64,000 nt of DNA from Dokdonella fugitiva (GTDB taxonomy: Bacteria > Pseudomonadota > Gammaproteobacteria > Xanthomonadales > Rhodanobacteraceae): positions 248,001-312,000 of the forward strand of contig NZ_SLWQ01000003.1 in the NCBI RefSeq assembly GCF_004342425.1. The letters run 5' to 3'. Below are positions 25,676 to 38,391 of this stretch, one piece after another; positions within the stretch are counted from its first letter, which is position 1, and every line of letters begins with the position of its first letter. The position numbers and the translations under genes were made by a program. A model generated the notes under the pieces. That model was not told the origin of the DNA. It saw nothing but the letters and a program-made list of their open reading frames with translations, and did no database searches.

Positions 25676-27625
25676 TCAGTCGAAGCCGTCGGCGAAGATG
25701 AGGTCGATGCGCTCGACCGCGCCGATGTCCGGTGCGGCATCGGCGTAGGCGTCGTTGATGCCGGGCAGGGGCACGCCGCGATCGACGAGCGGGCTCGCGG
25801 GAATCGGCATGAAGTCGCCCGCGGCGGGCGCGCCGAGCAGCGGCGGCGCCGACACGCCGTGCAACTCCTGTCCCGTGCCGGCACGCAGCGCGGCGAGGTC
25901 GGCGTAGCTGGTCGAATACCAGCGCACGAGTGGCGTGGCCGCGGCATGCAGGTCGTCGTAGTCGAGGTCGAGCGCGATCGTGTTGATCTTGCGCAGCGCG
26001 GAGTGCGTGCCCTCGTAGAGGTTGTTGCGGCTGCGCAGCGAGGTCGTCACGCCCGGATCGAGCAAGACGAGCGCGGCGGTATCCGGCGCCGTCGTCACGA
26101 CGCTGTTGTGGTAGAGCAGCAGCGGGCCGACCGGCGTCGGGTAGTCGCTGTTGATCTTGATGCCGCTCGAGGTGTAGCCGTCGACGAGCGCGGAACGCGT
26201 GTTGCCGAGGTTCCAGGCGATGTTGCGCACGATCCATACCGGTCCGGCGCCCGCCGGCGCGACCGCGAACGCCATCAGGCTGTCCTGGATGCGGTTGCCC
26301 CAGATGCGCAGGTTCGCGCAGTAGCCCTCGGCCTCGATCGCGTCGTCGTTGTGGCGGTAGATCGTGTTCTCGTAGACGTCGGTCTCGTTGCTGAAGCCGG
26401 CGGGTGGCGCCGAGTCGCCGCACGGATGCAGGCCGTCGTAGGTGTCGTGCACGGTGTTGCGGCGTATCACGTTGCCGCGGCCGACGTCGTTGGTGAAGTA
26501 GATCGCGTTGTTCTGCGCGCTGCTGTCGTGGGTCGCCTCCCACGGCCAGCCGAAGATCGAGCTGTCGCTGACGACGTTGTGCTCGATCAGGTTGCGGTCG
26601 CCGCCCTTGAGCCAGACGCCGGTCGCGGCGTTCTCGCGCAGCGTGTTGCCGGAGACGATCGTGTCGCTCGCGTAGCGCAGATAGATGCCCTTGCCGTACT
26701 CGTCGCTGCCGTAGTGGCGGATCTCGAAGTTCTCGATGCGCACGTGGTGCACGCCGTCGAGGACGAAGCCGGCCGGCAGGCGCGCGACGTCGACGTGGCG
26801 CTGCGCCGGGCTCGAGCCGTCGCTGAACTTGACCGACAGCGTCGTGCCGTCGAATTGGAAGCCGCCCGGTGCACCCGACGAAAGCGTGCGCAGGGCGGCG
26901 AGGCTCGCATACGGGAACAGGCGGCCCTGGTCGCTGACGACGAGCGCGGTGGCGAAGCCGGTCGCGCGCGACCACACGCCATTGCCCGCATTGGTCCAGC
27001 TCGCGCCGGCGGCGATCGCCGCGTCGGCGCCGTCGAGGATCGCGCCGGGTGCACCGCGGAACACGATCGGCTGGCTCGCGCTGCCCGATTGCGGCACGCC
27101 GACGCTCTCGCGGTAGATGCCCGCGGCGACCGAGACGAGATCGCCCGGGCGTGCCAGGTTTGCGGCGCGCTGGATCGTCTTCAGGGCTTGCGCGGGGCTG
27201 CTGCCGTCGTGCGCGTCCGAGCCGCCGGGCGAGACGTAGAGCGTGCGCGTCGGAACGAAGGGCGACGCTTCGGCGCGCGTCACCACGCTCGCCGTGCGCG
27301 CAGGCGTCGCGCCCACGCCATCCGGGTCGGCGAGCGTCACGCGCACGTCGTAGGCATGTCCCGCCTCGAGCCAGAACAGGCTGCCGAGGAAATGCGTGGC
27401 GTCGACGCGCACGAGCGGATGCCCGGCGCGCCACGCCGGCGCCCCCTGCGCGCGCCACTCCAGTTGCGCGGTCGCGTTGCGGTTCGCATCACCGGTGATG
27501 GTCGCCACCACGCCACCGGCCGCGAGCGTGCCGTAGCCCTCGAGCGTGCCGAACGTCGACGCGTTCTGCGCGTGCGCGAGGCATGGCGACAGGAGCAAGG
27601 GGAGGGCGAAACGGGCGCGGCGCAT
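25676..27625 (-). CDS. Exported right-handed parallel beta-helix protein with C-terminal ADGFD
   Basis: A 649-residue protein with a signal peptide (about 1-20, ending A-H-A-Q). YVSPGGSDAHDGSSPAQALKT at about 120-140 is the typical start of a DUF1565-like/pectate-lyase-like domain. Many beta-helix coils then follow with N-rich turns (FEIRHYG, TIVSGNTLREN, NLIEHNVVSD, NVIRRNTVHDTYDG). The protein ends in a hydrophobic LIFADGFD tail. That tail echoes DGFE motifs in two other exported proteins here and may be a surface or secretion tag. The fold suggests polysaccharide binding or cleavage, but no catalytic residues could be assigned. GGAG lies 8 nt before the ATG. It is divergent from the membrane protein gene at 27736. 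Confidence 0.83.
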   Translation of the reverse strand: MRRARFALPLLLSPCLAHAQNASTFGTLEGYGTLAAGGVVATITGDANRNATAQLEWRAQGAPAWRAGHPLVRVDATHFLGSLFWLEAGHAYDVRVTLADPDGVGATPARTASVVTRAEASPFVPTRTLYVSPGGSDAHDGSSPAQALKTIQRAANLARPGDLVSVAAGIYRESVGVPQSGSASQPIVFRGAPGAILDGADAAIAAGASWTNAGNGVWSRATGFATALVVSDQGRLFPYASLAALRTLSSGAPGGFQFDGTTLSVKFSDGSSPAQRHVDVARLPAGFVLDGVHHVRIENFEIRHYGSDEYGKGIYLRYASDTIVSGNTLRENAATGVWLKGGDRNLIEHNVVSDSSIFGWPWEATHDSSAQNNAIYFTNDVGRGNVIRRNTVHDTYDGLHPCGDSAPPAGFSNETDVYENTIYRHNDDAIEAEGYCANLRIWGNRIQDSLMAFAVAPAGAGPVWIVRNIAWNLGNTRSALVDGYTSSGIKINSDYPTPVGPLLLYHNSVVTTAPDTAALVLLDPGVTTSLRSRNNLYEGTHSALRKINTIALDLDYDDLHAAATPLVRWYSTSYADLAALRAGTGQELHGVSAPPLLGAPAAGDFMPIPASPLVDRGVPLPGINDAYADAAPDIGAVERIDLIFADGFD

Positions 27626-27735
27626 GGCTGGGGCTCCGATGGGCGCGCCGATACTGCCACGGTGGCCTGCAGGCCGATGTGATGCGTTCGCCGCCGCTGC
27701 TAGCATGCGCGGCTGCCCGGTCCCGGTCCCCGACG

Positions 27736-29757
27736 ATGCCCGCCAGCCGACGCCCGATCGCCGCCGCCGCCCTCGTGTGGGCAGGCGTGGCCGCGTGTGC
27801 CGTGGGCTTCGTGGTCCATCGATCCTGGCTCGACCTGCCCTGGAAGCGCGCCGGCGACGGCCTCGTGCTCGCGCTGGGCGCGCTCGCGGCCGCCCTGCTG
27901 CTGCGCCGCCTGCGCGCGATGCCGTTCGCGACCGCGCTCGCCCTGGTGTGGGCGCTTGCGCTCGTGCGCTTCGCGGGCGTGCCGCCGGTGCTCTCGGTCG
28001 CCTTGCTCGGCGCGGCGGCGTGCGCGATCGGCAGCGTCCTTGCCGGCCCGCGCGACCCTGTCATTGCGCTTCCCGTCGGGCTCGCGCTGATCGGTGGCGT
28101 GGCGGGATGGACGCTGTCGTGGCCGGTGCACCATGCCTGGGTCCATGCGGCACTGCTCGGCGCGATGTGCGTGTGGCGGCGCGCGGCGCTGCGCGACGGC
28201 CTCGGGCGCGCACGCCTCGGCTGGCGCGCCGCGGTCGCGGCGTCGCCGTCGCTCGCTGCCGTTGCCGTGTTCGCCCTCGGGCTTGCGTCGGTGGGCGCCT
28301 GGCTGCCGACGATGCAGGCCGACGACCTCGCCTACCATCTCGCCCTGCCGAGCCAGCTGCAGCGCGATGCGGCGTACCTCGCCGATCCGGCGCGGCAGAT
28401 CTGGGCACTGGCACCGTGGCTCGGCGACGTACTGCAGGGCATCGCGCAGGTCGTCGCGCAGCGCGAGGCGCGCGGCGCACTCGATGCGCTGTGGCTGCTC
28501 GTCGCCGCTGCGGCGACGTGGCGGCTCGCCCGCCGCGTCGATGCGGATGCGGCGACGGCGTGGCTCGCCGTCGCGCTCTGCGCGAGCCTGCCGTTGCTCG
28601 CCGCGCTGCTCGGCGGCATGCATACCGAGTTGCCGACGACCGCGCTGCTGCTCGCCGGTGCGCTCCTCGTCGTCGAAGCGCAGGGTGGCGCGGCGCCTGA
28701 GCCTGGCGTCGATCGATTGTTCGCCGGCGCGGTGGTCTGCGCAGGCCTCGTCGCGCTCAAGTTCGGCAGCGCGGTCTGCGCGCTCGTACTCGTCGGCTGG
28801 GCACTCGCACGCGCGCGCACGCGCATCCCATGGGCGCGACTGCCCGCGGCGCTCGCGCTGTTCGCACTGCTCGCCGGCTCGAGCTACGTCGCGGCGTGGC
28901 GCACGACCGGCAATCCGCTGTTCCCGTTGTTCAATCAGGTGTTCCGCTCGCCGCTGCTGCCGGCCGAACAGCTCGTCGATCCGCGCTGGCATGCCGGCTT
29001 CGGCATCGGACTGCCGTGGTCGATCACGTTCGACACCGATCGCTACCTGGAGGCCGTGGACGGCGGCTTCGGTTTCGTGCTCGTCGCGCTCGCCGGCGCG
29101 TGGTTGATCGCCCTCGCCGCGGGCAGGACGCGCGCGCTCGCCGTGGTCGCGAGCATCATGCTTTTCGTGCCGCTGTTGCCGATGCAGTACGCGCGCTATG
29201 CGTTTCCGGGCCTCGTCCTGCTGGTGCCCGCGCTTGCGGTGGCGACGGTACACGCGCTCGGCCAGCGCGTCGCGACGCGGCTGCTGCTTTCCCTCTGCGT
29301 GGCGAACCTGGCGTTCCAGGCCAATGCGCACTGGCTGCTCGGCGTGAACACGCTGCGCAAGCTGGTCGGCCATCTCGACGGCGCGAGCGAGGCGCTGCGC
29401 CGCTATGCGCCCGAACGCACGCTGGTCGCCGAGCTGCGCCGGCGTGACGACGGCGACTCGATCGTGCTCGCGCTCGATCCGCGCGCCCCCTGGGTCGCCG
29501 AACTCGGCCGGCGCGGGCGCAGCGTCGCGCACTATGCACCCGCGCTGGAACGCGCGCGAATCGTCGCCGACGACGACGCGAGCGGCGCGGCGTGGCAGGC
29601 GCTGATCCGCGGGACGGGCGCGCGCTGGCTGCTGTCGCGCACGGACGGCTCGAGCGATGCGCAGCGCGCAGCGCTCGCCGCACTCGGCGCCCGCCGCATT
29701 GCCCGCGCCGAAACCGCGCAGCTGTGGGAAATCGAGCCCGTGCAGGCGACGCCGTGA
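27736..29757 (+). CDS. Large polytopic membrane protein, GT-C glycosyltransferase-like
   Basis: The 673-residue protein has about 13-14 hydrophobic segments. A loop at about residues 190-210 contains MQADDLAYHLALP, like the first periplasmic loop of GT-C enzymes (PMT/ArnT type), whose Asp residues are catalytic. A soluble C-terminal part of about 130 residues follows. It probably moves a sugar from a polyprenyl-phosphate carrier to a periplasmic acceptor. Coupling to the GtrA-like gene (GTGA overlap) supports this: GtrA-like proteins flip such carriers, and the partner transferase is often GT-C. A -10 like TAGCAT lies at about 27702-27707. No substrate can be named. Confidence 0.75.
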   Translation: MPASRRPIAAAALVWAGVAACAVGFVVHRSWLDLPWKRAGDGLVLALGALAAALLLRRLRAMPFATALALVWALALVRFAGVPPVLSVALLGAAACAIGSVLAGPRDPVIALPVGLALIGGVAGWTLSWPVHHAWVHAALLGAMCVWRRAALRDGLGRARLGWRAAVAASPSLAAVAVFALGLASVGAWLPTMQADDLAYHLALPSQLQRDAAYLADPARQIWALAPWLGDVLQGIAQVVAQREARGALDALWLLVAAAATWRLARRVDADAATAWLAVALCASLPLLAALLGGMHTELPTTALLLAGALLVVEAQGGAAPEPGVDRLFAGAVVCAGLVALKFGSAVCALVLVGWALARARTRIPWARLPAALALFALLAGSSYVAAWRTTGNPLFPLFNQVFRSPLLPAEQLVDPRWHAGFGIGLPWSITFDTDRYLEAVDGGFGFVLVALAGAWLIALAAGRTRALAVVASIMLFVPLLPMQYARYAFPGLVLLVPALAVATVHALGQRVATRLLLSLCVANLAFQANAHWLLGVNTLRKLVGHLDGASEALRRYAPERTLVAELRRRDDGDSIVLALDPRAPWVAELGRRGRSVAHYAPALERARIVADDDASGAAWQALIRGTGARWLLSRTDGSSDAQRAALAALGARRIARAETAQLWEIEPVQATP

Positions 29758-30134
29758 GCCTGTTGCGCCAGGGCCGTTCGTTCGTCGCGGTCGGCCTGCT
29801 GCAATGGGCCGCCGACTGGTGCGTGATGTTCGCGCTCAGCCGCGCGGGCGTGCCGGTCGCGGCAGCGAACATCGCCGGCCGCGTCGTCGGCGCGCTGCTC
29901 GGGTTCTGGCTCAACGGCAACTACACGTTCGCGCGCGACGGCCAGCGGCCGGGCTGGCGACAACTTGGCCGTTACGTGCTGCTCTGGTGCGCGAACACGA
30001 CGCTGAGTACGGCGGGCGTAACGACGATCGATGCGCTGTTCGGCCTGCACGGCGCCTGGCTCGGCAAACCCCTCGTCGACGGCACGCTCGCCCTCGGCAG
30101 CTTCCTTGCTTCGCGGCATTGGGTCTACCGCTGA
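29754..30134 (+). CDS. GtrA family polyprenyl-sugar flippase
   Basis: A 126-residue protein with four hydrophobic segments, as in the GtrA family (PF04138). Typical features are RQGRSFVAVGLLQW at the N-terminus and GALLGFWLNGNYTF in the middle, where the N-[FY]-x-[FW] segment is characteristic. GtrA-like proteins are thought to flip undecaprenyl-phosphate-linked glucose or similar monosaccharides. The GTG start overlaps the TGA of the GT-C-like gene, so the two are translationally coupled. A repeat-like palindromic region follows the stop. Confidence 0.85.
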   Translation: MSLLRQGRSFVAVGLLQWAADWCVMFALSRAGVPVAAANIAGRVVGALLGFWLNGNYTFARDGQRPGWRQLGRYVLLWCANTTLSTAGVTTIDALFGLHGAWLGKPLVDGTLALGSFLASRHWVYR

Positions 30135-30373
30135 AGCGGGGTGTCCGTCGCGTCCGCCGGGAACGCAGCGTCGTCGCCCGATTCCGGGCGACACATGCCG
30201 GAACGCCGCTCGCGCGCAGGTTCGTGCCAGAGAGAAACGCCGGCATACGCCGGCGTCGAGTGCATTGCTTGCCTGAAGAGCGTGGCCATGGATGGCCACT
30301 CTGGAGCCGCGCACACCAGGGCCTTCACGACCCCGCGCGCAGCGACCCGTGCGATCCAAGGAGGATCGCGAGG
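30135..30373. repeat. Intergenic palindromes (REP-like) between gtrA-like gene and atpC
   Basis: This 239-bp region between convergent genes holds two perfect hairpins. ACGCCGGC-ATAC-GCCGGCGT occupies 30237-30256, and GTGGCCAT-GG-ATGGCCAC occupies 30282-30299. The two palindromes 25 bp apart look like a composite extragenic palindrome element. They could also terminate transcription from both sides, although no T-run follows. No coding sequence is supported here. Confidence 0.6.
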
Positions 30374-30796
30374 TCAGTGCTTCAGGGAGCGACGCAGGCG
30401 CTCCAGCGCCTGCAACTGCGCCATCGCCTGCGCGAGCTGCGCCTGCGCCTGCGCGACTTCGAGTGCGTCGGTGCGGTTCGCGAGCGCGCGTTCGGCTTCG
30501 TCCTTGGCCGTGCGCGCGGCGGCCTCGTCGAGGTCCCTGGCGCGGATCGCGGTGTCGGCGAGGACGGTGACGACCTGGGGCTGCACCTCGAGGATGCCGC
30601 CGGAGACGTAGAAGAACTGTTCTTCGCCGTTCTCGAGCTGCACGCGGACCTGGCCGGGCTTGAGGCGCGTGATGAGTGGCGCGTGGCGCGGCGCGATGCC
30701 GAGCTCGCCCATCTCGCCGGTCGCGATGACCATCTGCGCCTGGCCGTGGAAGATTTCTTCCTCGGCGCTGACGATGTCGCAACGGATTGTGCTCAT
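30374..30796 (-). CDS. atpC: ATP synthase F1 subunit epsilon
   Basis: A 140-residue protein with the N-terminal beta-sandwich ([35 protein letters not shown], the conserved GxHAPL-type segment) and a C-terminal helical hairpin rich in Ala, Gln and Glu. It belongs to the central stalk and inhibits ATP hydrolysis. It is the last gene of the operon, 133 nt downstream of atpD. That gap is filled by a palindromic heptamer repeat (30831-30922). The ribosome binding site is weak. Confidence 0.95.
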   Translation of the reverse strand: MSTIRCDIVSAEEEIFHGQAQMVIATGEMGELGIAPRHAPLITRLKPGQVRVQLENGEEQFFYVSGGILEVQPQVVTVLADTAIRARDLDEAAARTAKDEAERALANRTDALEVAQAQAQLAQAMAQLQALERLRRSLKH

Positions 30797-30830
30797 TGTT
30801 TATCTCACTTCGTTCGATCGACGCGACTGG

Positions 30831-30922
30831 AGATTCGTGATTCGTGATTCGCCGAAGGCGGCCCCCCGCTTCGCGGGGCCTCCAGACGGCACTTTCCAAT
30901 CACCAATCCCGAATCACGAATA
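30831..30922. repeat. Palindromic heptamer repeat element A (atpD-atpC gap)
   Basis: The left arm is three tandem GATTCGT words (30832-30851). The right arm holds the complement, ending CGAATCACGAAT (30898-30921). The outer 12 bp (ATTCGTGATTCG) pair perfectly. An inner GC-rich hairpin (GGCCCC...GGGGCC around 30860-30880, loop TTCG) sits between the arms. The element begins about 7 nt after the atpD stop codon and lies wholly within the operon transcript. Confidence 0.8.
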
Positions 30923-30928
30923 CCGGCC

Positions 30929-32380
<1,452 letters not shown>

Positions 32381-32420
32381 TTAACTTTGTTCTGTTCGGA
32401 TGGCGACTGCCATCTGGATG

Positions 32421-32493
32421 GATTTCGTGATTGGTGATTCGTCATTCGTGATTCGTAAAGCCGGTCGGCCTGCAATCACCCATCACGAATCAC
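32421..32493. repeat. Palindromic heptamer repeat element B (atpG-atpD gap)
   Basis: The left arm (32421-32455) contains TCGTGATTGGTGATTCG followed by CATTCGT and GATTCG. The right arm (32474-32493) is AATCACCCATCACGAATCAC, its imperfect complement. The 17-nt word TCGTGATTGGTGATTCG is identical in element C. A further CAGCCG/CGGCTG stem at 32495-32514 encloses the atpG stop codon. Confidence 0.8.
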
Positions 32494-32503
32494 ACAGCCG
32501 CCG

Positions 32504-33367
32504 TCAGACGGCTGCTGCGCCGCCGACGATTTCGGAAATTTCCTGCGTGATCGCCGCCTGGCGCGCCTTGTTGTAGACGAGCGTGAGCGAACCGATCGCC
32601 TTGGTCGCGTTGTCGGACGCGCTCTTCATCGCGACCATGCGCGCGGCGTGCTCGCTGGCGAGATTCTCGAGCACGGACTGGTACACGAGCGACTCGATGT
32701 AGCGCGTCAGCACGTGCTCGAGCACGGTGGCCGCGTCCGGCTCGTAGATGTAGTCCCACGCGTGCGTGGTCGCGAGTTCCGGCGACGGCGGCAGCGGCAG
32801 CAGCGTGTCGACCGTCGCCTTCTGCGTCATCGTGTTGACGAAGTCGTTGTAGGCGAGGTGCAGGCGGTCGATGCGGCCGTCGGTATAGGCGTCGAGCACG
32901 ACCTTGATCACGCCGATCAGCTGGGCGATCTGCGGCTTTTCGCCGAGGTGCGTGACCGAGCCGAGCATGTTGACCTTGAGGCGGCGGAAGAACTGCGTCG
33001 CCTTCTGGCCGATGCAGACGACGTCGACTTCCACGCCCTTGTCCTGCCAGCCGCGGATCTCGCCGAGCAGCTTGCGGAACATGTTCGAGTTGAGGCCGCC
33101 GCACAGGCCGCGGTCGGTCGACACGATCACGTAGCCGACGCGCTTGACGTCCTTGCGCTCGACCAGGAACGGGTGCTGGAACTCGACGTTCGCATGCGCG
33201 ATGTGGCCGATGACCTGGCGCATCAGGCGCGCGTACGGGCGCGAGGCCTTCATGAGGTCCTGCGCCTTGCGGATCTTCGAGGCCGAGACCATCTCGAGCG
33301 CGCGCGTGACCTTGCGCGTGTTCGCGACGCTCTTGATCTTGGTGCGGATTTCTCTTGCGCCTGCCAT
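32504..33367 (-). CDS. atpG: ATP synthase F1 subunit gamma
   Basis: A 287-residue protein, identical in length to E. coli AtpG. The N-terminal helix [20 protein letters not shown] and MVSASKI, and the C-terminal helix with [12 protein letters not shown] and [10 protein letters not shown], form the rotating coiled coil of the central shaft. The ATG chosen gives the standard N-terminus MAGAREIR; a longer upstream frame would run through repeat element C and is rejected. The ribosome binding site is poor, and repeat DNA lies directly upstream. Confidence 0.96.
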   Translation of the reverse strand: MAGAREIRTKIKSVANTRKVTRALEMVSASKIRKAQDLMKASRPYARLMRQVIGHIAHANVEFQHPFLVERKDVKRVGYVIVSTDRGLCGGLNSNMFRKLLGEIRGWQDKGVEVDVVCIGQKATQFFRRLKVNMLGSVTHLGEKPQIAQLIGVIKVVLDAYTDGRIDRLHLAYNDFVNTMTQKATVDTLLPLPPSPELATTHAWDYIYEPDAATVLEHVLTRYIESLVYQSVLENLASEHAARMVAMKSASDNATKAIGSLTLVYNKARQAAITQEISEIVGGAAAV

Positions 33368-33382
33368 CTGCTCGCTACGCTC

Positions 33383-33464
33383 GTTCGTGATTGGTGATTC
33401 GGGATTGGTGATTCGCGTCCGTGATCCGCCGTTGCGAATCACGAATCACGAATGACGAATCACG
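33383..33464. repeat. Palindromic heptamer repeat element C (atpA-atpG gap)
   Basis: The left arm (33383-33416) is a run of GTGATTGG, GTGATTCG and GGATTGG words. The right arm (33434-33464) is GCGAATCACGAATCACGAAT followed by GACGAATCACG. The arms form a long imperfect hairpin within the ATP synthase transcript. It ends 3 nt before the atpA stop codon, and on the other side it starts 16 nt before the atpG ATG. Confidence 0.8.
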
Positions 33465-33467
33465 GCT

Positions 33468-35015
<1,548 letters not shown>

Positions 35016-35062
35016 GGTCTGTGGTTCCTGCTCTCGTCGACGAGCGACGGTTCCAAGGGGTC

Positions 35063-35173
35063 AAAAGTCAAACGTCGCGGATCGTTCTCGATGCTGCCGC
35101 TTCGATCGATCGTCGACGTTTGACTTCCGACGTCGTTGCAAACGACGGCCTGCCGGTTCGTGGCCGGCAGGCC
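35063..35173. repeat. Three hairpins in the atpH-atpA gap
   Basis: An outer pair, AAAAGTCAAACGTCG (35063-35077) and CGTCGACGTTTGACTTCC (35111-35128), flanks a region of about 30 nt. Next to it stand CGTCGTT-GCA-AACGACG (35131-35147) and the 10-bp stem GGCCTGCCGG-TTCGTGG-CCGGCAGGCC (35147-35173). The sequence differs from elements A-C but the architecture is similar: paired arms inside the operon, close to the atpH stop codon. Confidence 0.65.
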
Positions 35174-35182
35174 GGATTTTCC

Positions 35183-35716
35183 TTACTGCGCGAGCGCCTG
35201 TCCGAGGCGCGCGAGCCTGCCGCGCACGGAGCCGTCGATGACGACGTCGCCCGCATCGATCACCGCGCCGCCGAGCACGTCGGCGTCGATCGACTGTTCG
35301 ATCTCGATGTCGCGGCCGAAGCGGCGCTTGAGCGCTTCCTTCAGCTTGGCGGCTTCGTTCGCGTCGATCGGCGTGGCCGAACGCACGTTCACCTTGAGCA
35401 CGCGCTCGGCTTCCTGCTTGAGCTCCTCGAACAGCGCGCCGATCTCCGGCAGCACCGGCAGGCGGCGGTTCTCGGCGAGCAGGCGCACGAAGCCGGCGAA
35501 CGGCGAATCGGCCGCTTCGCCTTCCGGCGTGACCAGCGCGGCGAGGTCGGCCTGGGCGACGCGCGGGTCGCCGAACAGCGCGGTGACGCGCGGATCGGCG
35601 GCGACCTGCGCGGCGAACGCGAGCTTGCCGGCCCACGCGCCGAGGGCATTGTTCGCGCGCGCGAGCTCGAACGCGGCGCGGGCGTACGGACGGGCGAAGG
35701 TGAGGGCGGTCGACAT
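35183..35716 (-). CDS. atpH: ATP synthase F1 subunit delta
   Basis: A 177-residue protein, the same length as E. coli AtpH. The N-terminal helical domain (ALTFARPYARAAFELA) and the C-terminal VLGGAVIDAGDVVIDGSVRGRL motif are typical of the OSCP/delta family. It caps F1 and links it to the b-subunit stalk. It starts 3 nt downstream of the atpF stop. Confidence 0.96.
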   Translation of the reverse strand: MSTALTFARPYARAAFELARANNALGAWAGKLAFAAQVAADPRVTALFGDPRVAQADLAALVTPEGEAADSPFAGFVRLLAENRRLPVLPEIGALFEELKQEAERVLKVNVRSATPIDANEAAKLKEALKRRFGRDIEIEQSIDADVLGGAVIDAGDVVIDGSVRGRLARLGQALAQ

Positions 35717-35719
35717 CGG

Positions 35720-36190
35720 TCAGATCTCGGTGACGAGCTGGTCGATCAGCGACTTGTGCGCGTTCGCGTCGATCTCGCGCTTGAGGATCTTCTCGGCACC
35801 GGCGACCGCGAGCGCGGCGACCTTGCCGCGCAGTTCCTCGCGCGCCTTGTGCGCCTGCGCCTCGATGTCGGCCGCGGCGATCGCCTTCTGCTTGGTCGCC
35901 TCGACGATCGCATCCTGGCGCGCCTTGTCGACGATCTGCGCCGCCTGCTGGTGCGCCTTGTCGATGATCTGCATCGCTTCCGCGCGCGCCTTGCGGATCT
36001 CGTCGGCGACGCGCGCGTCGGCATCGGCGAGCTCCTTGCGCGCCTTCTCCGCCTGCGACAGGCCTTCGGCGATCTTGTTCTGGCGATCTTCGATCGCCGC
36101 GATGATATGCGGCCAACCGAGTTTCATGACCATGAGGACCACGGCGAAGAACGCCAGGCCCTGGATGACCAGGGTGAGATTGGGAATCAT
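35720..36190 (-). CDS. atpF: ATP synthase Fo subunit b
   Basis: A 156-residue protein, identical in length to E. coli AtpF. It has one N-terminal membrane helix (LVIQGLAFFAVVLMVMKLGW) and then a long charged coiled coil rich in Ala, Glu, Lys and Arg that forms the peripheral stalk. I chose the internal ATG because it has AGGAG about 7 nt upstream and gives the standard N-terminus MIPNLTL; a longer frame adds a non-homologous stretch. Confidence 0.96.
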   Translation of the reverse strand: MIPNLTLVIQGLAFFAVVLMVMKLGWPHIIAAIEDRQNKIAEGLSQAEKARKELADADARVADEIRKARAEAMQIIDKAHQQAAQIVDKARQDAIVEATKQKAIAAADIEAQAHKAREELRGKVAALAVAGAEKILKREIDANAHKSLIDQLVTEI

Positions 36191-36250
36191 CGTCTGCTCC
36201 TGCGTAGCGACGGGCCGCGCGCCGCGCGGCCGTCGCATGCCTGCGGTTTC

Positions 36251-36583
<333 letters not shown>

Positions 36584-36649
36584 TCAGTTGAACAGCGCGG
36601 CCATGAATGGCCGGTTGTTGATCTTCGCGTTCGAGGACGAACGCACGAG

Positions 36650-37895
<1,246 letters not shown>

Positions 37896-37971
37896 TGGGA
37901 GCTCCCGCCGGTGGAGGGTTCGTCGCGGCGCGCGTCCCGGCGCGCTCCACCTCTCCAAAAGGCCGCGCAGT

Positions 37972-38002
37972 TTATCAAGCGGCGCGTATACGCCGCAATC
38001 AA
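37972..38002 (-). promoter_or_regulatory. Putative ATP synthase operon promoter with palindromic spacer
   Basis: On the minus strand TTGATT (38002 to 37997) and TGATAA (37977 to 37972) are separated by 19 nt. The spacer is almost exactly the palindrome GCGGCG-TATACG-CGCCGC. The spacing is slightly long. The transcript start would fall about 70 nt before the atpI GTG. The boxes are plausible but unproven. Confidence 0.4.
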
Positions 38003-38303
38003 CAAAAGGAGTATGGCCGGGCGCCGCGGTGGGCGCCCGGCCCGCCAGCCGGAACCGGCCCGGCGTGCGCGCGCGTCGGCGGTGGTCCTGCGCGCGACGG
38101 TGGCCCATGCACAAGTGCCTGTTTTTGCTGGAGGTCGCGACCACGCTTGTACGCACCGCGGTACCTCGTCCGTGGGGCCGGTTGCCCCGAACTCCGCCGC
38201 TGAAGATCGGGGCGGGCGCGGTGGGTGATCAGCGCGACATCTTGTCGCACTGCGCCCGCCCGTGGGCGCGCGCGGCCCGTTGCAGGCCGCCGCGCTGCAG
38301 GCG
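38003..38303. other. GC-rich non-coding region upstream of the ATP synthase operon
   Basis: This region of about 300 bp holds no supported gene. It contains an 11-bp perfect stem GGCCGGGCGCC-GCGGTG-GGCGCCCGGCC (38015-38042), followed on the minus strand by a short T-rich run, and a smaller palindrome GCGACA-TCT-TGTCGC (38234-38248). Either could be a terminator or an RNA structure. An ATG-led frame at 38013 has AGGAG too close to the start to be used. Confidence 0.5.
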
Positions 38304-38333
38304 AAAAAAAGGCCGGGAGAGAGCCCGGCCTTT
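38304..38333 (-). terminator. Rho-independent terminator of the phasin gene
   Basis: On the minus strand, a 10-bp stem (AAAGGCCGGG and its complement) with the loop CTCTCT is followed by a run of seven T. It lies 59 nt after the phasin stop codon, a classic intrinsic terminator. Confidence 0.88.
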
Positions 38334-38391
38334 CGAGGTCGACGCCGCGCCAAGGGGAGTAGCGGCGGCGTCTTTCTGGGGACTTGCCCGA

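Noticed and set aside
30141..30328. Short frames in the gap between gtrA-like gene and atpC
   Set aside because: They consist of translated palindromic repeat DNA and lack ribosome binding sites.
33368..33442. Longer N-terminus for AtpG
   Set aside because: The extra residues are encoded by repeat element C and are not found in the family; the internal ATG gives the standard 287 residues.
38013..38228. Possible 71-residue gene on the plus strand starting after AAAAGGAGT
   Set aside because: The AGGAG is only one base from the ATG, the product is a Gly/Arg/Pro-rich low-complexity sequence and the start is inside a strong hairpin.
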